From Rariglobus hedericola (lineage in GTDB: Bacteria > Verrucomicrobiota > Verrucomicrobiia > Opitutales > Opitutaceae): 64,000 bases of DNA. The number at the start of each line of letters is the position of its first letter. Position 1 is the first letter of the stretch. Below, in pieces: positions 43,770 to 51,854 of the stretch. Both the position numbers and the translations under genes were made by a program. Below the pieces are notes generated by a model. It had not been told where the DNA came from. It worked only from the letters and a program-made list of their open reading frames with translations, and did no database searches. Where the stretch lies: positions 2,356,001 through 2,420,000 of the forward strand of contig NZ_VMBG01000001.1 of the NCBI RefSeq assembly GCF_007559335.1, in the 5' to 3' direction.

Positions 43770-44801
43770 CTAGACCACGGCCGGCCGGATGGATTTGCCC
43801 TCGACCCACTCGCTCTCGACGAAAAACTGAAAGCGCTTGGGCGGGATGCCGCGTTCATTGCGGTGAAGCATGTCGATGAGGAAATCGACGGCCTTATGCC
43901 CGATGAGCAGATCGTTTTGATAAACGCCGGCGAGAGATCCATCGAGCGCAGTGACGCTCAGCGAGGCGGAGCCGCATTGTTTCGGCGTGATCTTCAGCAG
44001 GCGAAGAAACTCGGCCACCGTGGGATAAATATAGAGGATGACATCGGGCTTGTGGCGGCGATACCACGCGGCGAACTCCTTGCACTCGGTGGCGATCGTC
44101 GTGTCCTCGAGCACCAGCGGCGGAATCCGGTTTTCGGGAAGGAAATCGTGTTGCTCGGAAAGGAATCCGGCGCGGAAATTCTGGTCAGTGCGTTCGTCGG
44201 TTTCGCGTGTGGTCACGAAGCCGAGCCGGTGATAACCGCGGGTTCGGAGCATGCGCACGGCCAGGCGCGACGAACTGTATTGCGCGTTGGTGATCAGGTG
44301 GAGCCGGGGCCAGCTCAAGGTGAACCCGAAGCAGACCGACGAAAATTCATTCCAATCGAAATCGAGATGGGCGCGGCTGTGCGCCTGAGGCGGAATGAGC
44401 AGACCTTTGATATTGCGGGCGCGCAGCACGCTGGAGAGGCGGCTGCCGCCCAGTTCGGAAAAATAAAAGACCTCCAGTTTATAGCCGAGCTCGGTGGCGC
44501 GCTCCTCCGCTCCTTTTAAATAATGGGCAAAACCTTGAGGCCCGTGGCTCTTGATAGTGGGCGGACACAACCAGGCCAGCGTCCCCTGATGATGGATACG
44601 CTTGGAACGATTCCGGTAAACCGTGAGTGCCGACAGCATCGGGTCGGGCGTGTAGCCCATTTCCATCGCCAAATCCTGGATGCGTCGCCGCGTGGTTTCG
44701 GCCAGCCGGGGGTCATCGCGCAACGCCAGTGAAACGGTGGTTATGTGAACACCCGCCTTGAGCGCGATGTCCTGCTGTCTGACGTAGCCGGGGGTAGCCA
44801 T
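43770..44801 (-). CDS. LacI family transcriptional regulator, copy 1
   Basis: 343-residue repressor-type regulator. The HTH is at the N-terminus: RQQDIALKAGVHITTVSLAL followed by RDDPRLAETTRRRI, with the hinge helix near residues 45-60. The rest is a periplasmic-binding-protein-like sensor domain (TRGYHRLGFVTTRETDERTD, ASLSVTALDGSLAGVYQNDL). It is clearly paralogous to copy 2 at 49687-50739 and shares an identical recognition helix with it. The operator-like palindrome upstream (44921-44942) suggests autoregulation, and site A downstream marks its likely target operon. Confidence 0.94.
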   Translation of the reverse strand: MATPGYVRQQDIALKAGVHITTVSLALRDDPRLAETTRRRIQDLAMEMGYTPDPMLSALTVYRNRSKRIHHQGTLAWLCPPTIKSHGPQGFAHYLKGAEERATELGYKLEVFYFSELGGSRLSSVLRARNIKGLLIPPQAHSRAHLDFDWNEFSSVCFGFTLSWPRLHLITNAQYSSSRLAVRMLRTRGYHRLGFVTTRETDERTDQNFRAGFLSEQHDFLPENRIPPLVLEDTTIATECKEFAAWYRRHKPDVILYIYPTVAEFLRLLKITPKQCGSASLSVTALDGSLAGVYQNDLLIGHKAVDFLIDMLHRNERGIPPKRFQFFVESEWVEGKSIRPAVV

Positions 44802-44920
44802 CGCACTCTGCTAAGCCAGCCGCCGCGGCCAAATCCAAGACAATTTTTCGACACAGCCCGGCCGGAACAAGGTTTCACGTCGGGCGCAGCCGGCCTGCGA
44901 TAGACATTAAAACCATCCAG

Positions 44921-44942
44921 AAATTTCTAATGTTAGAAATTT
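44921..44942. promoter_or_regulatory. LacI-type operator site F between LacI copy 1 and the beta-repeat protein
   Basis: AAATTTCTAA-TG-TTAGAAATTT has perfect 10-bp arms; its core TTCTAA-TG-TTAGAA (44925-44938) has the same 14-bp geometry as the other sites. It lies in the 258-bp gap between two divergent starts (44801 and 45060) and can serve both. Confidence 0.7.
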
Positions 44943-45059
44943 GAGCGGCTTGGAGGGGGCTGATCGCCGCCTTAAGCGTCGGACAACCCCGTCTGTCGCT
45001 CCTTTGATATCCCCAACGGAGAATCGATGCACGCAGGTCTATTCTTACCCCATCAGCAT

Positions 45060-47009
45060 ATGAAAAAGTTACCCTTCACGCTTACCTCCGCATTATTCCT
45101 TCTGGCCGGCGGAGTGCGTGCCCAAAACGTTTGGAACGGCGCTGGCGTCACGGGCGGCACAGCCGGCACAGATTGGACTGCTGCAGCCAACTACACGGCG
45201 ACGCCCGCGTTCAACGCGACGACCGACTTGAAGTTCTCTACCATCACGAACGCATCGGGCGGCGTGACCTTATCGGCGGGAACGGGCGGCGCGTATGCGG
45301 TGAAGGATCTTTATTTCGGCGACACGACGACACTGGGAAGCGGCCAGACCAGCACTCAGGCTATCACGCTGAATGGCAATGGAATTGCTGGGCAGACAAT
45401 CATCGATCTCGCAGGCAATATTTTCCTGCCCTCGACCAATGCTTCTAAAATCACACTGGGGGCCGATTTGACGCTCAATCTGAGCACCGCCGCCCACCAA
45501 ATTAATTTCAAGGCCAACAGTAACGTGACCACGGTCAATACCACGGCGCCGGTTCTGGTGGTCAATGCCTTGGTGACGGGTGGTGGAGCAAGTGCGACAT
45601 TTACCCCGCGGTTTTCCACTTATGGAACCAGCGGCGGCACGGCGGCCATCGTGCTCACCAATAACAACAGCTCGTTTGTCGCGACCCAGAACCGCTTCGA
45701 CAACTACGTCGGTTTCACGTCGATCGGCAACGTAGGCGGAGGCAACAGCAGCATGGGTAACGCCACGACAACAAGCACGGGCACGATCAGTTTAGGCAAT
45801 GGCGGCAACTTGAATTATATCGGCACGGGCGACCAATCCACGGATCGCAACCTGGCACTGACGAGCACCAACGCCCTCGGCAATTCGTCCGTGGGCACGA
45901 CACTCACCTACAATGGCCAAATGACCGCCGGCAACACCGTGATTCTGCGCACCAATGTAATTGGCGGAAGCACACTGGTCATTAACAGCACCTTGGCAGA
46001 CGGTCCGTCGGCGGCGGCGTTTACGATCAACAAGCAATTTACGACCACTTATTACGACACCACCGGCGCGACAGCCTCCAATGACGGCACCGGCACACTG
46101 GTTCTAGGCGGCGACAATACGTTTACAGGAGCAGTCAACATCTCGGCCGGCACCGTGCGGATCACACATGCCAACGGCTTGGGCGGCACCACCGGCGCAA
46201 CGCTCGTATCAAGCAATGCTACGCTGGATCTTAACGGTCAGACGGTAGGCGCGGAAGCAGTAAGCCTCACCGGCACCGGCGTGGGCAGCGTAGGTGCGTT
46301 GAGGAACAGCAGTGCATCGGCTGCCAGCCTGGGCGGCAATGTCACGTTGACAGGCAATACATCAATCGGCGCCACCGGAACCCTGAAGCTTACCGGTGTC
46401 ATCGGTGAATCCGGGGGCGTTCGCACGCTTACCAAGATTGGCACCGGCGAACTCACGCTCAACGGTATCAATACTTACACCGGCACGACCACGGTGAGCG
46501 CCGGCACGCTCGGTGGCATCGGCTCGATCTCCACGGGTGCGGCGACCTTTGCCACCGGCACCACGCTCAATCCCGGCGATGGCGCGACCACCGGCCAGTT
46601 CAGTTTCGGCGGTAATCTCGCGCTGAGCAACGACGCGATCTTCAGCGTCTCGCTCAACCAGTCAGCTGGAAATGGCTACGACCGCGTCGCCGTCGCCGGC
46701 ACGACCAACATCACCGGCTCCATCCTCAGCGTCGGCTTCGGCACCAGCTTCGATTCCACCGCACAGGTCGGCCAGACGTTTAGCATCCTCACGAGCATTG
46801 GCACGCTTACCGGTCAGTTTGATCAAGGCACTTCCATCACCGCCACATCGGGCACGGCCACCTATGATTTTGGCATCAGTTATACCGGCAACATCGTGAC
46901 ACTTACCTTGAACAACATCTCGGCGATTCCCGAGCCGTCGACGTGGGCACTCATCGCGGGCGCGGCGTCGATGCTCGCCGTTGTCGCTCGTCGTCGCCGC
47001 CACAACTAA
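45060..47009 (+). CDS. PEP-CTERM protein with autotransporter-associated beta-strand repeats, copy 1
   Basis: 649-residue predicted surface or secreted beta-helix protein. Signal peptide MKKLPFTLTSALFLLAGGVR, a long body rich in N, T, G and S with repeats of the autotransporter-associated pattern (LTKIGTGELTLNGINTYTGT, then TTVSAGTLGG), and a C-terminal PEP-CTERM sorting signal: IPEPSTWAL, a hydrophobic helix and RRRRHN. Such proteins are processed by an exosortase, not seen in this window. The gene is divergent from LacI copy 1 with an operator-like palindrome in the gap. Its composition (A/C/G-rich, N/T/G codons) differs from enzyme genes nearby, as usual for this type. Confidence 0.9.
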   Translation: MKKLPFTLTSALFLLAGGVRAQNVWNGAGVTGGTAGTDWTAAANYTATPAFNATTDLKFSTITNASGGVTLSAGTGGAYAVKDLYFGDTTTLGSGQTSTQAITLNGNGIAGQTIIDLAGNIFLPSTNASKITLGADLTLNLSTAAHQINFKANSNVTTVNTTAPVLVVNALVTGGGASATFTPRFSTYGTSGGTAAIVLTNNNSSFVATQNRFDNYVGFTSIGNVGGGNSSMGNATTTSTGTISLGNGGNLNYIGTGDQSTDRNLALTSTNALGNSSVGTTLTYNGQMTAGNTVILRTNVIGGSTLVINSTLADGPSAAAFTINKQFTTTYYDTTGATASNDGTGTLVLGGDNTFTGAVNISAGTVRITHANGLGGTTGATLVSSNATLDLNGQTVGAEAVSLTGTGVGSVGALRNSSASAASLGGNVTLTGNTSIGATGTLKLTGVIGESGGVRTLTKIGTGELTLNGINTYTGTTTVSAGTLGGIGSISTGAATFATGTTLNPGDGATTGQFSFGGNLALSNDAIFSVSLNQSAGNGYDRVAVAGTTNITGSILSVGFGTSFDSTAQVGQTFSILTSIGTLTGQFDQGTSITATSGTATYDFGISYTGNIVTLTLNNISAIPEPSTWALIAGAASMLAVVARRRRHN

Positions 47010-47012
47010 TCA

Positions 47013-47032
47013 AAGCGGACTTCGATCCGCTT
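47013..47032 (+). terminator. Possible terminator hairpin after the beta-repeat protein
   Basis: AAGCGGA-CTTCGA-TCCGCTT forms a 7-bp stem 3 bp after the stop codon, followed by a weak T-rich stretch (ATTTC). A second GCCGG/CCGGC stem follows at 47048-47065 before TTTT. Together they probably end the transcript that converges with the deacetylase gene. Confidence 0.45.
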
Positions 47033-47071
47033 ATTTCACTCACCGCCGCCGGAATTCAAGCCGGCAGCGTT

Positions 47072-48043
47072 TTACTTGATCACGATGTCGCCACCGTCGG
47101 GGAGTGCGTCGAACTGCACTTCGCCGTTTTTAACGGTCTTGGTCTGGCGGACACTTCCCTGAGTGATGGTGACGCGCTTCCACTCCGCCGGCACTGCGAC
47201 GGCCAGGGTCAGCGGTTGATCGTAGAGAGCCGGGTCACTTTCCGAGGTGAGCGAAAGCCGCAGGATCGTATCCCCCGACTCGATCACGCGCACTTGGGCC
47301 GTGCGGCGTTCGGTTTCGTATTTATGATAGGAAAGCGGATCGGTCAGCCACAATTCGCCCGAGCAGGCATCCAGTTTGTCGAGCAGCGCGAGGAAGTAAT
47401 TGATCGGCGCACTGTGCCAGTCACCCCCGACGCCATGAAACGCCAGATGGCGCATCTCACCCTTCGCAATGGCTCCATCCACCCAATCAATCATTTCGGC
47501 GGTTGTCTTGATTGAAAACGGCGGACCGAAAAATGGCGGACGCTCGATCATGTGGTGCTTCGCCAGCACGGCCTGGATTTCGGCTTCGCTGATTTTCCAT
47601 TGCTCACGCGGAACGCCGGGCCGCGCCCAGTCGCGCAAGCGCACGGCGGGCCGGTGCGGATAAAGCCGGTCGATGACTTCGTTCGCATCGGCAATTTCAC
47701 TATCAAACTCGGCGACACTTGGCGCGCCGAGATGTTTGAACGTGTGATTGGCGAGTTCGATGAGCGGACTCGCAGCCTCCTTTTCCCACGCGACTTGATG
47801 GCTCTTGTAGGGACCATTGCCGGGGTTGATGTAGAACGTCCCGGGAATGCCGCGGTTCTTTAGCGCGGGAATGGCAAACTCCAGGTGGGACGGCGCGCTG
47901 TCGTCGAACTCGACCATGAACACGGCGCGCTTCCCGTCTTTCCATTTCAGCACGCTGGCTTTGCCGGCGCCACCGGCGGCGACATTCGCTTTTGAGGCGG
48001 CGGTTTTTCGACGGTTTCCGGGGTGCATGGACGGGGCAGACAT
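47072..48043 (-). CDS. Polysaccharide deacetylase, short form
   Basis: 323-residue deacetylase of the NodB/CE4-like fold. Metal and catalytic motifs: MVEFDDSAPSHLEFAIPAL (the D-D pair), ELANHTFKH (HxxxH zinc motif) and RDWARPGVPREQW later. It lacks a clear signal peptide and lacks the N-terminal beta domain of the longer paralogue at 58201-59811, which it matches from the LKWKDGKRAVFM stretch to the end. ATG at 48043 is chosen; the open frame reaches 48145, across operator site C, so the longer start is unlikely. Site C lies about 48 bp upstream. Confidence 0.82.
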   Translation of the reverse strand: MSAPSMHPGNRRKTAASKANVAAGGAGKASVLKWKDGKRAVFMVEFDDSAPSHLEFAIPALKNRGIPGTFYINPGNGPYKSHQVAWEKEAASPLIELANHTFKHLGAPSVAEFDSEIADANEVIDRLYPHRPAVRLRDWARPGVPREQWKISEAEIQAVLAKHHMIERPPFFGPPFSIKTTAEMIDWVDGAIAKGEMRHLAFHGVGGDWHSAPINYFLALLDKLDACSGELWLTDPLSYHKYETERRTAQVRVIESGDTILRLSLTSESDPALYDQPLTLAVAVPAEWKRVTITQGSVRQTKTVKNGEVQFDALPDGGDIVIK

Positions 48044-48090
48044 GAGCCTTGGCCTGAGGTGCCCGGTGCCACGGGTCAATCGATGTGGTT

Positions 48091-48104
48091 TTCGATCAAT
48101 AGAA
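48091..48104. promoter_or_regulatory. LacI-type operator site C
   Basis: TTCGAT-CA-ATAGAA, one mismatch from site A in the left arm. It lies about 48 bp before the short deacetylase start, in the gap to esterase copy 3. Confidence 0.68.
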
Positions 48105-48143
48105 CGCCTGTGCCGACGGAGCCGGTGCCAGGCGTCCGTCCAC

Positions 48144-48173
48144 AAAAAGGGGCGCGCTAGTTATGCGCGCCCC
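48144..48173 (-). terminator. Rho-independent terminator of esterase copy 3
   Basis: GGGGCGCGC-TAGTTAT-GCGCGCCCC forms a 9-bp perfect GC stem; on the minus strand it is followed by TTTTTGTG. It lies 35 bp after the esterase stop at 48209 and before the operator of the deacetylase gene, so that gene should have its own promoter. Confidence 0.85.
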
Positions 48174-48208
48174 GCGTGGCTGACGACGTTGCTTGATTTT
48201 GCAGCGTC

Positions 48209-49546
48209 TTACTTCGCGTGCATTTCGGCGGTGTGCGCCAGCACGAGCTTGCGCATATCGTTCCAGATTTGCGGACCGATGTCGTGGCCGCGATCGGGCC
48301 AGGTGATCATTTCCTTTTTTCCACCGAGGTTATTGTAAGCGGCGTAGCTCGCCGTGGGCGGACAGATGATGTCGATGAAGCCTACTTCCATGTGAACGGG
48401 AATCTTGATGCGCGCGGCGAAGTTAACGCCGTCATAGTAACGCATCGCTTCGAGAACCTTTGCGTCGGGTTTGCCATCGGCACCGACCGGGATCGCCTTC
48501 GGCCAGCCGGCGATGCGACCGGCAACCATTCCCGTGTGATCGGTGAGACCGGGAACATTGGAAACGATGAACGTCACGCGCTGGTCGAGCGCGGCACCGG
48601 CCAGCGAAAGGCCGCCGCCCTGGCTGCCGCCGAGGATGATCAGCGTCTTGCCGTCCCACTCCGGTTGCTCGGTCAAAAACTGTAGCGCGCGCAAAACGCG
48701 GAAATAAACGCCTTGGAAATAAAAGGTGTCGCGGGATTCGCGTCCGCGTTTGCGGTAGTCGCTCAACTCACCGACGTCCAATGCGCCGTAGTATTCGCGG
48801 GTTTCTCCGTTGGCGATGCCGTGCGCATTGATCTCGGCCACGATCATGCCGGCCTTTGCCCAGCCGGCCATCGAATCGAGATTGGCGCTGCGCACGCCGG
48901 CGCCCGGCACGAAGAGCACGGCGGGCAGGCTCTTGGGCTTGGCGCCGATCGGGCGTCCGTAAAAACCAGTCGAGGGCGCACCGATGCTGTCCACAACAAA
49001 GCTGAAGGTCTCGGCGCCGTCCCGATTGGCCGGAGGCGGAACGGAGGTGAGCTTCGTGTTCATCGGAACCGCCGCGAGGCGCTTTTTCTGAGCAGCCCAA
49101 AATGCATCAAAGTCGGCGGGCGCAGGCATGCTGGGTTTGATCGCGGCGAGATCGATGCCGCCGGCGGCCAACGCGCTGATCGCGGGCTTCGCTCCCTTGA
49201 AATTCACTTTGCACTGGAGAAAGCCCGGCTCCTTGAGGCTGCCAGTGACGACTCCTCGGCCCGCCTTGAGCGTGAGTTTACCCGTTTGAATGGGAGCCAC
49301 GCCGTCCTTGGAAATCGTCCATTCGATTTCCTCGGCGTCCGCAGGTTTCTGATTCTGCTGAAGCTCGACGTTGAACGTCACGGTTTCGCCCTGGCGATAA
49401 ATCGCATCCTTACGGTCGGTCTCGACCGAGAGCACGTAGTCGACGGGCGTCTTACCGTCCCACGACGACGCGGCACGCGCGGATTGGCTGAGCAACAACA
49501 CTGCGCCCAACAAGGGGACACAAAGAAGGAAGAGATGACTACGCAT
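48209..49546 (-). CDS. Secreted AXE1-type acetyl esterase, copy 3
   Basis: 445-residue exported esterase, close paralogue of copy 2: the mature N-terminus SSWDGKTPVDYVLSVET and the region PAPADFDAFWAAQKKRLAAVP match almost word for word. Signal peptide (about 1-26), beta domain, then hydrolase with the nucleophile in LGGSQGGGLS, VGFIDIICPPTASYAAYN and the late DRGHDIG with the likely histidine. ATG at 49546 precedes the signal peptide; an earlier in-frame ATG at 49615 is possible. LacI copy 2 lies upstream with operator site B between them, the same order as at 42259-44801. Confidence 0.9.
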   Translation of the reverse strand: MRSHLFLLCVPLLGAVLLLSQSARAASSWDGKTPVDYVLSVETDRKDAIYRQGETVTFNVELQQNQKPADAEEIEWTISKDGVAPIQTGKLTLKAGRGVVTGSLKEPGFLQCKVNFKGAKPAISALAAGGIDLAAIKPSMPAPADFDAFWAAQKKRLAAVPMNTKLTSVPPPANRDGAETFSFVVDSIGAPSTGFYGRPIGAKPKSLPAVLFVPGAGVRSANLDSMAGWAKAGMIVAEINAHGIANGETREYYGALDVGELSDYRKRGRESRDTFYFQGVYFRVLRALQFLTEQPEWDGKTLIILGGSQGGGLSLAGAALDQRVTFIVSNVPGLTDHTGMVAGRIAGWPKAIPVGADGKPDAKVLEAMRYYDGVNFAARIKIPVHMEVGFIDIICPPTASYAAYNNLGGKKEMITWPDRGHDIGPQIWNDMRKLVLAHTAEMHAK

Positions 49547-49649
49547 GCGCGATAAGGCTTGGGCCCTTGGGCCAGGGTTGTGGGGACGAACGAGGTAAAC
49601 CGACAGAGCCATCATTCAGGAAAAACCCGTGGAAACAAAATCACCATGG

Positions 49650-49663
49650 TTCTACCAATAGAA
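49650..49663. promoter_or_regulatory. LacI-type operator site B
   Basis: TTCTAC-CA-ATAGAA, one mismatch from site A. It is about 105 bp upstream of the esterase copy 3 start and just after the LacI copy 2 stop, mirroring site A. Confidence 0.72.
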
Positions 49664-49686
49664 CACAGCCAAGGCGCTTGTGGTGG

Positions 49687-50739
49687 TTAAACGGATACCT
49701 TTTTCGCCCGCTTCTGGACGTGGAGGGTTTTCCCATCGACCCATTCGCCCTGGATCATGAACTGGAATCGATCCGTCGGGATGCCGCGCTCGTTGCGATG
49801 GATCATGTCGATGAGGAAATCCACCGCCTTCCGGCCGATGATCGTGTCGTTTTGATAGATGCCGGCGAGCTGGTCGTTCTTGTTCTTCAGGCTCAGGGAC
49901 GCCTGTCCGCACGTCTTTGTATCCAGTTTCAGGCGACGCATTAATTCCGGCACGGTCTCGTGCAAAAACATGACGCAATCCGGCCGGTGCTCGTCATACC
50001 AACGAGAGAACTCGTCCACTTCACTCTCCATGGAAAGGCACGTCAGCGTGAGGAGTGGCAGCCGGTTCTCCGGTTCGAATTTTCGCTGCTCGGAAAGGAA
50101 ACCGGCGCTGAAATTCTGGTCAGTGCGCTCGTCACTCTCACGGGCGGTCACAAACCCGATGCGACGATAGCCGTAGTTTTCCCGCAACGCGCGGACCGCG
50201 GTGCGAGCCGAGCTGTATTGCGCGTTGCTGATGACGTGGAGCCGCGGCTCGGTGAGCGTGAACCCGAAACAGATCGAGGAGAAATGCTCCCAGTCAAAGT
50301 CGAGGTGGACGTGGCTGTTGGTTTGAGGCGGCAGCAGCAAGCCGGTGATGTTGCGGGCTTGAAGCACCTTGGAGAGACGCGGCCCGCCCAGATCGGAAAA
50401 ATAAAACTCTTCCAACTGATAACCCAGTTCCTTGCAGCGCTCCACCGCGCCTTGGCGATAGGGCATGAAGGAGGAGTGCCGCTCGCCTTTTTGGGTGTGA
50501 GGATTGACCCAAGCGAGCGTGCCTTGGTGGTGAACGCGCTTCACGTGATTACGATAAACGGTAAGTGCCGAAAGCATAGGATCGGGCGAGTAACCCATTT
50601 CCTTCGCGAGGGCCTGAATACGCTTTCGAGTGGTCTCGGGCAGACGTGGATCGTCGCGCAGGGCGAGTGATACCGTCGTGATGTGCACACCGGCGCGCTC
50701 GGCGATATCGCGCTGTCTGACGTGGTTGGGGTTAACCAT
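49687..50739 (-). CDS. LacI family transcriptional regulator, copy 2
   Basis: 350-residue regulator. HTH: RQRDIAERAGVHITTVSLAL then RDDPRLPETTRKRI; sensor domain with NYGYRRIGFVTARESDERTD and GQASLSLKNKNDQLAGIYQN. About two thirds of positions look the same as in copy 1, with stretches such as KEMGYSPDPMLSALTVYRN almost unchanged, so the two arose by duplication. The recognition helix is identical, so both should bind the same 14-bp site. Differences in the sensor half suggest different inducers. It follows the nucleoside hydrolase gene by 81 bp. Confidence 0.94.
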   Translation of the reverse strand: MVNPNHVRQRDIAERAGVHITTVSLALRDDPRLPETTRKRIQALAKEMGYSPDPMLSALTVYRNHVKRVHHQGTLAWVNPHTQKGERHSSFMPYRQGAVERCKELGYQLEEFYFSDLGGPRLSKVLQARNITGLLLPPQTNSHVHLDFDWEHFSSICFGFTLTEPRLHVISNAQYSSARTAVRALRENYGYRRIGFVTARESDERTDQNFSAGFLSEQRKFEPENRLPLLTLTCLSMESEVDEFSRWYDEHRPDCVMFLHETVPELMRRLKLDTKTCGQASLSLKNKNDQLAGIYQNDTIIGRKAVDFLIDMIHRNERGIPTDRFQFMIQGEWVDGKTLHVQKRAKKVSV

Positions 50740-50741
50740 TG

Positions 50742-50755
50742 TGCTATAAGTAGAA
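50742..50755. promoter_or_regulatory. Weaker LacI-type site E upstream of LacI copy 2
   Basis: TGCTAT-AA-GTAGAA, the same 14-bp geometry with two arm mismatches to the consensus. It begins 3 bp before the LacI copy 2 start codon, so it would act as a roadblock or translation-leader site. The least certain of the set. Confidence 0.45.
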
Positions 50756-50820
50756 TGGCCGGTCGGAAAAACCAGTTAATTCCAAGGTGAGAGCCCCTCC
50801 CCGCGTGAAATCGCTGTCGA

Positions 50821-51753
50821 TCAACCGGCCTGTCCGAGCAAGCGGGCAGTCAGGTGATCGTGAAACGCCGGAAGGTTTTTCCAGCTCATGGCGACGCGCG
50901 CGGTGTAGGGCCCTTCGGAATCCCTCACCGTGAAACCATCATCGGTGATGTTGAAGCGGATGATCTCGGTGTTCACGAAGTCTTCGGCGTAGGCGAGATA
51001 CACCGCGACGCAGTCGAAGAGGACAGTGGAGCGTATCGCGAAATAATCGCAGTGCATCCAGTCAACGCGCGGCGCGAAGACGCAGTAGTTCTCGATCAAT
51101 GCGCGCAGCGCGGGGTCGCCGGTGGCGCTCCAGATGCGGTGATAGTTTTCTCCGTCGAGCACGGCAAAGTTACAGGTGTCGAGCGGCGTGAGCAGCACAT
51201 CCAGCCACGGCGCGGCCATGACGGCGCGGAAGGAATCGGGCGCGAGGCGGACGTTGGTCTCGTTACTCGCGGGCAAGCCGCCGGTGTAGCCCACATCGAA
51301 GCTGCCGAACATGCCGACGAGGCGGCAACGCGCGGCGATGTGCGGAGCGCGAGCCAGCGCGATCGCGAGATTGGGTGAAGGCGCGATGGCGATGATCGTG
51401 ACCGGCACCGGCGAATCCTCGATGATCTGGATCATGCGACCGATGCCGTCCTGGGCGATTTCACCGGGATACTTGGCGAGATCGTAGCCCTTGATCCACG
51501 GCTCTTGGTTGCGCACATTAGGCGGGGTGGGAATCGAGCTTTCGCCGATACCGAGAGGAATATCGGTCCGGCCGGCAACCTCCATGAAACGAGCGGTGAC
51601 GGTGCTGCGAAACGTCATGTCGCCGGCCGCCATAAGAATGAGCTTGGGATCCAGTTCGGGGCAACGGAAGAGCTGCGCGAGCGCCCAAGTATCGTCGATG
51701 TCGGTGCCGAGATCGGTATCAAGAATGACGGGAATGCGGGACAAGGTTTTCAC
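50821..51753 (-). CDS. Nucleoside hydrolase (inosine-uridine preferring type fold)
   Basis: 310-residue enzyme of the IUNH family, which hydrolyses N-glycosidic bonds of ribonucleosides. The N-terminal calcium/ribose motif is DTDLGTDIDDTWAL (D-x-D-x-G-x-D-D-D pattern), and later IAIAPSPNLAIALARAP matches the conserved G-P-L-T-N-x-A region in altered form; the C-terminal DCVAVYLAY has the second conserved aspartate. No signal peptide. Family members in carbohydrate loci often have unknown substrates, so the nucleoside role is not assured here. It lies between the beta-repeat gene terminator and LacI copy 2. Confidence 0.82.
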   Translation of the reverse strand: MKTLSRIPVILDTDLGTDIDDTWALAQLFRCPELDPKLILMAAGDMTFRSTVTARFMEVAGRTDIPLGIGESSIPTPPNVRNQEPWIKGYDLAKYPGEIAQDGIGRMIQIIEDSPVPVTIIAIAPSPNLAIALARAPHIAARCRLVGMFGSFDVGYTGGLPASNETNVRLAPDSFRAVMAAPWLDVLLTPLDTCNFAVLDGENYHRIWSATGDPALRALIENYCVFAPRVDWMHCDYFAIRSTVLFDCVAVYLAYAEDFVNTEIIRFNITDDGFTVRDSEGPYTARVAMSWKNLPAFHDHLTARLLGQAG

Positions 51754-51792
51754 AAAGATAAGGGAGTCGGGGTCTGCCGTAAGCGCACAAAA

Positions 51793-51821
51793 AATGCCGG
51801 TGGATAAAATCCACCGGCATT
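51793..51821 (-). terminator. Rho-independent terminator of beta-repeat protein copy 2
   Basis: AATGCCGGTGGAT-AAA-ATCCACCGGCATT is a 13-bp perfect stem; on the minus strand it is followed by TTTTGTG. It lies 34 bp after the stop codon of the beta-repeat protein. Confidence 0.88.
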
Positions 51822-51854
51822 GGGACTAACCAGATTTTTGTCGGTTACACGCTC

